The notes beneath the pieces are model-generated. The model searched no databases. It worked only from the letters and a program-made list of their open reading frames with translations, and was not told where the DNA came from. A stretch of DNA of 64,000 nucleotides from Margaritifera margaritifera (Eukaryota; Mollusca; Bivalvia; Unionida; Margaritiferidae), in contig JAQPZY010001295.1 of NCBI GenBank assembly GCA_029931535.1, forward strand, positions 1,488,001 through 1,552,000, read 5' to 3'. Below are positions 57,654-64,000 of this stretch, piece after piece. Position 1 is the first letter of the stretch. Every line of letters begins with the position of its first letter. The translations under genes were made by a program, and so were the position numbers.

Positions 57654-59769
57654 AATACAAATCTTTAATTTTCCTAAAATATCAAAATATTTCAACAAAC
57701 AATCAAAGTGAAAGAATTAAAATAACTTGAATATCCTTAAAAGTCCTAAATTGTTCTAAAGTTCACTGATCCGGAAGTCAATCCAAATATTCCGAATGTA
57801 ATATGTTCCGAATGAAGTAATCTTCACTGTACTAATGTGTTGACAAGAATAAGTTATATACAAGTAATCCTTGCGAATATGGAATATCACAAGTTCTAGA
57901 AATGTTTCGGATAATTCCACAGAGCTGTATAATTATTAAGGTTGAATAAACAGTACTAATCCAGAATGTACTGTATTAAAATAAATAGATCTCCAAAGCA
58001 GAATATCCCACACACAAAATGAACCAAACTCGTTTACGACCTCTCAATTCAATGTAACCATGAATAATGCCATAATGCTACTATTAATTCTATAATATTA
58101 GCTCCCACTACGGAGAAACAAAATAAAGCCCATTACGTCTTTGATAAACAGATGGGCATTTCGAAATATTGAAACCCTCTCCGAACTAATCAGAAACTAA
58201 GTTAGGCGTGACATCTCCAAAGTGATATTGTACCAACCTATATAAATAGTAAATAACGTATTGATTCATATAATCTAGCTCAAAAGTTCAACCTCACGCG
58301 CTGGCACGTGATGTACTAATGCTACAAGCGACAATTCCAAGTCCCATGTACTCAGTGAAATATTGATCCAATTACCGTATGTGTACTCGTAAGACGACAG
58401 CTGTTAGACTAAGAACAGAGGTCATAAACTAATCAACTATACTATTATGAAAAGAAAAACGATATATATAATTCCGTAACAGTATGCTCAAAGAAATTTA
58501 GAATTGCACTCGATTTTCATATACTAATCAATCATTGTTTGCTGTATTATTTTGTTCTTTCTCACGATTTGAGATTTATAATTGCTTTCGAAAAGCATTT
58601 GAAGTGATAGAAGTTGCAAACCAAGATTATGAATTAGTGAACATTTGCCTGCATTACGATACGATTAGTTCCTCTCTAATGGCCAATTATGTAAACGTTA
58701 AGTACATACATCAAATTTCTCTCTTTTATGAGTATGTCACAAGAGAGATAATTATTAATATAGCTGTTGATATGACCTTAATAAATCTTGTACTTGGCTC
58801 ACCAGAATGAGTTTGAAACTGATCAGGCTTGACTAACATGCTTTATTCACTAGGGTATACATTAGGTCAGCAATTTACAGAAGCAACGAAATATTTCTTT
58901 GATGAACAACAAAACGACAATCAATTGGTAATATTAGTGTACATTTTGTTACCCTGAGCACCTTTGTTTATGGTTGGACTAAAGAAGTATACAAGATAAT
59001 AGATTGTATGGAATAGGACATACATTAGCAAATTTTTAACAAGGAATAAACCTGCAGATAAACAGAAAATAAAGTAAAGTTGTACACAAAATGTATATTT
59101 ACTTTGTGTTTGATGCACAGGTAATTATTCAGAACATACATTAAAAGCTATCCTATTCTAGAGACGTCGATGTCTATATTAAACACTAAATGGATGCAAC
59201 TAAAATAGCCGTATAATACGATTATATGATTATATGCGGTGTTACCAATTGCGAAATGACAATTTTTGCACTAGATTGGATAGAAACAGAATATTAAAAC
59301 GTTTTTGATTTATTGTAATTATCTGTTCAACACTTTCACACAGTAAGACTTACAACATAAAATAATAGATCTTGGTGATAAATTAGACAGATGGCTATAA
59401 TTACTTATTGGTGTAAACCAGGAAACTAGTATTTTGTTTCCATTGGACGATTGTGCGTATTTACATGATGTAAAAAAAGAGACCAACCAACTTAACAAAG
59501 CAAGCATTTATTGGCAGAAATTATGGAATGTCTCTATGAGTAAGAGGGCAAACTAATAATTATGGCATACATTATGTTAGTGCTAATGCTGGATTTATAG
59601 TAGTCTTGTACTGAAAAGATAAAAAGTCTATAGAAAACATTTTTAATGAAACTGATGCAGTGCCATCAGTTATTATAGATGAAATGGTTGATACGTTATA
59701 AGAAAACTACATAAAGAACTTTTAATGAGACAGGAAAATCAGCTTGATTACAAGGTAGGAGGAGATTAA
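57654..59769. other. Decayed sequence, no gene assigned
   Basis: A 91-codon + frame at 58535-58810, a piece near 58836-58960 (L-G-Y-T-L-G-Q-Q-F-T-E-A-T-K) and one near 59590-59700 look coding but match nothing I know. They probably belong to the arms of the Polinton remnant. Confidence 0.35.
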
Positions 59770-61080
59770 TTAAATGTTTAATAAAATATCCAAAGGCGAA
59801 AGTACTCATATTATCAACTAAAACACGATTCTTTTTAACAACCTCTTGCTTAATATCCTTGTGTGCCTTTTTCTCCTATGTCAGTTTTAGAAATATATAG
59901 TTACTTCTAAGACCACGACGTTATTGTATTGGTACGCCATTCCCCTCATCTTTAAAGAATCTTAAACTTTCTTGTTGGCTAATTGTATTCCGTATATGTT
60001 GTAATTTATGTAATCCCTTGTGTCTTAAAACTGTATTGTTTGTTTCATATCAACATGTCTGTTTCAACACTAATGTACAGATAATCTTTATTTGTCGTTA
60101 ATAACTTAATTTTGTCAGCATATTGGTTTTCTATCCTATTGCAGCGAAAAAGTCATACAACGGCATTTTACTTCTACTACTGCAAAGCCCCACAAATTAA
60201 TTCGGCTAACTTTATTTTCTTGTTCTTTAACTAAACATTCATCTATTTTTGTTCTTCTTGGAAATACAATATCTTCTTAAAATAAAAAATATATATTCTC
60301 ATCCTTACAAATTTTCGCATTAGTTCTCTTTCTTAAATATCTCATCAGTTTTCCAGAGACAGCATTAAAAGAAAGTCTTTTCTTCAAAGTCATTAGTTGC
60401 CTTTTATCTTAAAGATGTATTAAGGTCAATATATGAGTTTAGCCACAGTTTTTGATAGAATATAATTGCTATTTGTATTTTATTTTTTGTTTTATTTTAT
60501 TTTTTAGTTTCATTCCTAATTGAAGATATAACTGTGAAAATAAGAACCGTACCCAGATAAATTCGGAATAAACAGCGGAATATATATTATATATTTATAA
60601 TTAAAATTATACTTTAGATGTGAAAAGACCTCTGTATATTCCAGGTAATTGATCACGATCTCTTACTTTTTAGTTGTTAACGGCTTCATCTTTGTCAGCT
60701 TGAAAGCCTTTTTCACATATATAACATATATTGGTGGAATTATATTGATTTTTATCTTTACTGCTAAAAATCATTTCAGCAGCATTATTTGGTTTCATTT
60801 CTTTGTCAACAGTTTCTGCAATTGATTTTTAAAATTTGTTTATACAGTCTACTTCTCTGTAAAATATGGACTCATACTCCTTATGAGTTTATCTAAGGTA
60901 AAGGCAAACTCCCGGTGGTGCATGGTGTGCTTTTTTGTTGTCCATTTCGTATTAGGGTTTTTATTTCTAGTCCTGCTTTCTGGCGTTACCGGCGTTCTGT
61001 CCTGATTTATAGTACTTTTGGCTCAATATTACTTTCAAAATCACATGATATAATAAAAGGAACCTTTAGTTGATTTTGGT
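59770..61080 (-). pseudogene. Protein-primed DNA polymerase B (copy C)
   Basis: On the minus strand: Exo I region with C-D-F-E-S (about 61040), then C-Y-I-C-E-K-G-F (60720-60745) and K-V-R-D-R-D-Q with Y-R-G. The palm region F-N-A-V-S-G-K-L-M-R-Y-L-R-K-R (about 60330-60375) follows, then Y-A-D-K-I-K-L-L-T-T-N-K-D-Y near 60080-60125. There the catalytic D-T-D-S has become T-N-K-D. F-F-K-D-E-G-N-G-V-P-I and a terminal V-D-N-M-S-T-F-A-F-G-Y block near 59775-59805 close the gene. Many stops and frame changes; N-terminus absent. It ends only about 170 bp from exon 4. Confidence 0.78.
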
Positions 61081-61252
61081 AGATTTCAAATTTAACGATA
61101 AAACTTTCTTATGAAACTATGTTTAAGTACCAATACCACTGCTGTTGAAATGACAAGATGAAGGACTAAAAAAATAAATAAAGAAAACCAAAGTAACTGG
61201 TACATTTTGATTATATAAACATACATATATATTCTTTTACACCTTAAAATAG

Positions 61253-61415
61253 AACGGAAACATACGAATAGGAGACAGATTTTACGATCTTCGACCAGCG
61301 GAGACTGACGTCACATCAAGAAACCTGTTGGATGTTCAAGATCTTCTCGGCACACAATATGTTTAACGTGACCAAGCAAATATCCAAAGAGAAATTTCAA
61401 CCGAAAACAATACAG
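61253..61415 (+). CDS. Exon 4: propeptide of M12B metalloproteinase, with in-frame stop
   Basis: Acceptor AAAATAG, donor ACAG|GTTAGT, 163 nt, phase 0 in and phase 1 out, agreeing with exons 3 and 5. It encodes N-G-N-I-R-I-G-D-R-F-Y-D-L-R-P-A-E, the surface turn of reprolysin propeptides. Codon 38 of the exon (61364-61366) is TAA, yet protein-like sequence resumes at once (R-D-Q-A-N-I-Q-R-E-I). That fits a single-base nonsense change, polymorphism or read error rather than a wrong exon model. If real, it truncates the product in the propeptide, before any catalytic residue. Confidence 0.82.
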
Positions 61416-61569
61416 GTTAGTAATAGTTTCATTGTATTTGTTGCACGAATATGCTGATAACTTCTTTGTATTTTTATTGATTTTATTGATGGTAAAATTT
61501 ATTGCTGAGCACAATTACAATAATACATGGATGAAGCATGGGGTAACATTTCATTTTTATTTTCGATAG

Positions 61570-61695
61570 AACTAGAACTTTTAGATCTTCTCCGATGTTC
61601 CCCACATGAACAAGACGAACGACACCATTTTCTTCCCACAAACTCCACGTTATCATCCAGAAATGTAACAGGTTTACATAAAAAAGGGACAGCAG
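61570..61695 (+). CDS. Exon 5: propeptide/linker of M12B metalloproteinase
   Basis: Acceptor TTTCGATAG, donor GCAG|GTGAGA, 126 nt, phase 1 to phase 1. It encodes L-E-L-L-D-L-L-R-C-S-P-H-E-Q-D-E-R-H-H and then a threonine/serine-rich stretch ending K-K-G-T-A-G. One cysteine here may serve as the propeptide's cysteine switch or form a disulphide, but the canonical switch motif is not evident. It sits before the catalytic domain, as expected. Confidence 0.8.
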
Positions 61696-61719
61696 GTGAG
61701 AACAGTTATAGTAAAACAA

Positions 61720-61930
61720 ACAAAGAGGATAGTACGATAGTATTACATATCAGGATGTTACATTATTATCATATATACGGATGTTACGATATTATCACAT
61801 GTAAGGATAGTACGATATTATCATATATAAGGATTTTACGATTTTATCACACATAAAGATGGTACAGTATTATCACATATACGGATGATACGATATTATC
61901 ACATATTACTTTGGTAAGATATTGTAACAT
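61720..61930. repeat. Minisatellite, unit about 26 bp, eight copies
   Basis: Repeats of 'gata.tacgatattatcacatata.g' with substitutions fill intron 5 just after the exon 5 donor. Unit variants alternate 'catgtaagg' and 'catatacgg'. Confidence 0.85.
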
Positions 61931-62220
61931 ATGAGGATGGTAAGATACCCCATGATGAGAATGGTAAAGCTGTCACAATTCAATTCAGTTTTTTGTATAT
62001 TATATCCCTTTAATGATCTTAAGCATTGCATTCTCACAGAGAATATACCATAGTATGGAAGCATATATAATTTTACATGGAAACTATTGTGAACACAAAA
62101 CTTACATCTATGCGTCAGAGATTAGAAATACAAAAGAGATACACATTTTTATTAATCATAATAATTAAAGGCTGAAACTATGCAAAATGAATGTTTTCTC
62201 ATTTCAAATTCAATCCTCAG

Positions 62221-62293
62221 ATAAAAAGGACAATGTAAAACAAGTCTACTGGGTTGAAGTCGCCGTACTGATAGATAACACTGTATGGGACTT
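62221..62293 (+). CDS. Exon 6: start of the M12B catalytic domain
   Basis: Acceptor TCCTCAG, donor ACTT|GTAAGT, 73 nt, phase 1 in and phase 2 out. It encodes K-K-D-N-V-K-Q-V-Y-W-V-E-V-A-V-L-I-D-N-T. The pattern hydrophobic-E-V-x-V-hydrophobic-x-D is the first beta strand of reprolysin domains, with the Glu and Asp that in many members help bind the structural calcium. This marks the mature enzyme's N-terminus. Confidence 0.85.
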
Positions 62294-62384
62294 GTAAGTT
62301 TTCTTTTTGCATAAAAACACAGCAGTCTGTCTATTTATCTGTCTGTCTATATATCAATAATTTCTTTGCATAAACAAATATGTA

Positions 62385-62388
<4 letters not shown>

Positions 62389-62468
<80 letters not shown>
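62389..62468. repeat. (TA)n microsatellite
   Basis: An 80-bp TA run in intron 6. Confidence 0.97.
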
Positions 62469-62471
<3 letters not shown>

Positions 62472-62919
62472 ACATCCCTCGTTTGTCTGAATATGAATTA
62501 GTTGACCGCCCTGTTAGTAGTTAGGGTTTAATGTTTGAGTCGCTGTTTATATGTGCAAACAGCATGAGATGATATTTCTGGCCTGTCTAATTTTGGCAAA
62601 TTTCTGCTTCTCGAAACAGAAAGTGCTATTTTATTTTATTTTTCAAATTCAAAATGCAATTGGAATATTTGATAATTAAATTCCTATATATTCTTGAGTT
62701 TTAAATTCATGAGGATCCGATTCGCAAATGTAATGAAAGTTGCAAACAAGACGCAGCAGACAAAATGCATCTCAATCATTCATTATGCAGGTAAATTGCT
62801 ACAGTTATTTATTTCTGCGAAAGAGAACATTTAGCATATTTATATCTGCGTATTTTCCGTCTCTTTGGTCGAAACATAGAAACATAAACATGCGCACACG
62901 CATGCATCCACGCACACAT

Positions 62920-62921
<2 letters not shown>

Positions 62922-63000
<79 letters not shown>
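62922..63000. repeat. (TA)n microsatellite abutting exon 7
   Basis: A TA run of nearly 80 bp that ends only about 6 bp before the exon 7 acceptor AG at 63006, replacing the usual polypyrimidine tract. Confidence 0.97.
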
Positions 63001-63002
<2 letters not shown>

Positions 63003-63006
63003 CTAG

Positions 63007-63106
63007 CTACAGGTATTTATCGCGGGTACAAACAAAGCATGTCCAGGAAAAGAATGCTGCAGCGATAATAATGATAAAAGAAGCTTACGCACACATTATT
63101 AACGGT
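63007..63106 (+). CDS. Exon 7: M12B catalytic domain
   Basis: Acceptor ATCTAG, donor GGT|GTAAGT, 100 nt, phase 2 in and phase 0 out. It encodes Y-R-Y-L-S-R-V, a lysine/glutamate helix and I-K-E-A-Y-A-H-I-I-N-G, the conserved first long helix of the reprolysin fold with the A-H-I-V-N motif. The open frame runs past the donor to 63262, but exon 8 completes the family pattern and the read-through does not, so 63106 is the chosen end. Confidence 0.85.
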
Positions 63107-63334
63107 GTAAGTAATGAATACGTGACCATGGAACACATTAACATTCCTTTAGTTTACATACTTGCAAAGGGACGATGCGTATTCCAGCAGGTCGTACAAA
63201 AACACTTTTTTGATCGCCTGAGCAGGAAAGACTTTCGTGTTACTTGGATGCCACTCACCTGATTTAATTTCTTCAAAAATAGTCTGCAAATTTGCTTTAC
63301 TGTAATTTTTGTACATGTAATTGTAATGAAACTT

Positions 63335-63490
63335 GCCTTAATGGACCCCTCTGTAACCCGGTCTCCTCTGTAACCTTGTCTCCTCTGTAAATAGGTCTCC
63401 TTTGTAGCCCGGCCACGTCTTTAAACATGTTTCCACTGTAACCCGGCCTCCTCTGTAACACGTCCTCCTCTGTAAACAGGGCCATATGTA
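63335..63490. repeat. Minisatellite, unit about 18 bp
   Basis: About eight copies of a unit like 'cctctgtaacccggtctc' in intron 7, on a GC-richer background than its surroundings. The 62-codon minus-strand frame here is repetitive artefact. Confidence 0.85.
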
Positions 63491-63882
63491 ACAGTTCGGA
63501 AAAAAAAGTTCCAATGAGGCAGATATAATACTAATATATAATAAGCATACCTTTATATACTGACCACCTCTATGAAGCGTCCAAAATGATGATATTAATA
63601 GTGCCCGATTTAGGAAAGTTTTATCTTTTCTTTAAATTGAACAATCCCTTTAATGTTGATAATGTTGATAATTATGTTTCTTCCTTATCCTTTCTGATTG
63701 TAAAGGTGGTGGCATGTTTGTTTTTGTTTGGTTTTGTATGTTATACATAAATCATATTATGAGTGTACGTCCTTTGTGAAGAATAGGAAAAAAAAATAAC
63801 AAACATTATTTTGTACATTTTCATATCAGAATCTTAAATTGTAATCACTCTTAAAGACACTTTGTTTTGCATTTTGTCATAG

Positions 63883-63960
63883 GTAAACATGCGCTACAAT
63901 GAAATAGAAGATAATAGTATGGAAATCAGTGTCATCCTTCGTCAATTTTTCATTTTTAAG
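63883..63960 (+). CDS. Exon 8: M12B catalytic domain (last in window)
   Basis: Acceptor TTTTGTCATAG, donor AAG|GTAAGA, 78 nt, phase 0 to 0. It encodes V-N-M-R-Y-N-E-I-E-D-N-S-M-E-I-S-V-I-L-R. Joined to exon 7 it gives N-G-V-N-M-R-Y, the family's N-x-V-N-x-x-Y loop, followed by the second beta strand. The zinc-binding helix must lie in exons beyond the right edge. Confidence 0.88.
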
Positions 63961-64000
63961 GTAAGAAATGTTGTGAACTCGTGATTCCTGAATCGTCTTT

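Larger units (their letters stand above)
10709..64000 (+). other. M12B metalloproteinase gene span (5' part)
   Basis: Eight exons on + carry GT-AG junctions and agreeing phases: 1/1 (exons 1-2), 0/0 (2-3), 0/0 (3-4), 1/1 (4-5), 1/1 (5-6), 2/2 (6-7) and 0/0 (7-8). The spliced sequence is 930 nt. The protein is a secreted zinc metalloproteinase precursor of the reprolysin/ADAM type: signal peptide, long propeptide, then the catalytic domain. The HExxH zinc site lies beyond the window. Introns 2 (11.0 kb) and 3 (29.4 kb) are inflated by Polinton-like insertions. The stop in exon 4 leaves open whether this copy works. Confidence 0.8.

Noticed and set aside
62740..63000. Tyr-Ile repeat proteins on both strands
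   Set aside because: Translations of (TA)n microsatellites, as are those at 1251-1515 and 13399-13733.
63107..63262. Continuation of the exon 7 frame past its donor
   Set aside because: A perfect GTAAGT lies at the boundary and exon 8 continues the family pattern in phase. The read-through sequence does not.
63297..63485. 62-codon minus-strand frame with repeated R-R-P-x-Y units
   Set aside because: Translation of the 18-bp minisatellite. No start context or splice sites, and repeat units vary in length.

Overview
The window is eukaryotic animal DNA, AT-rich, with long (TA)n and (TTA)n microsatellites, GT-AG introns of up to 29 kb and very few long reading frames. Polinton/Maverick-type remnants together with an M12B metalloproteinase gene suggest an invertebrate, most likely a lophotrochozoan such as a mollusc. 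That placement is inference.

Host gene. One host gene can be reconstructed on the + strand from splice sites and matching intron phases. It is the 5' part of a secreted M12B (reprolysin/ADAM-like) metalloproteinase. It has two alternative signal-peptide first exons (10709-10763 and 13454-13508), each with its own TATA box in a duplicated promoter segment. Exons 2 to 8 follow at 20567-20811, 31783-31872, 61253-61415, 61570-61695, 62221-62293, 63007-63106 and 63883-63960. The spliced length is 930 nt, or 310 codons. It covers signal peptide, propeptide and the start of the catalytic domain, and the gene continues past the right edge. Exon 4 carries an in-frame TAA at 61364-61366.

Viral-like graveyard. 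Nearly everything else recognisable is decayed Polinton-like (double-jelly-roll capsid virus) material. Upstream of exon 2 (about 15.4-20.0 kb) lie a tail-fibre fragment and the N-terminal part of a protein-primed DNA polymerase B. Intron 2 (20.8-31.8 kb) holds a second PolB lacking its N-terminus, packaging ATPase and capsid fragments on the opposite strand, a coiled-coil/membrane protein and a chromodomain-like integrase. Intron 3 (31.9-61.25 kb) holds another integrase, a moderately GC-rich block at 38.4-41.7 kb with a protease, a clearly GC-rich block at about 45-53.4 kb, and an AT-rich remnant at 54-61 kb ending in a third PolB only about 170 bp from exon 4.

GC-rich element. The block at 45-53.4 kb is the best preserved and the most interesting. 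On + it carries major capsid protein, packaging ATPase, four small genes and an integrase. On - it carries a coiled-coil/membrane protein, a C1q-like fibre head and several small genes. Junctions are tight, two of them of the form TAATG. I found no DNA polymerase in it. Every viral gene is broken by stops or frameshifts.

The rest is simple repeats, minisatellites, an 840-bp dispersed repeat flanked once by 200-bp direct repeats, and long AT-rich stretches with nothing I can support. No tRNA, rRNA or CRISPR array was seen.
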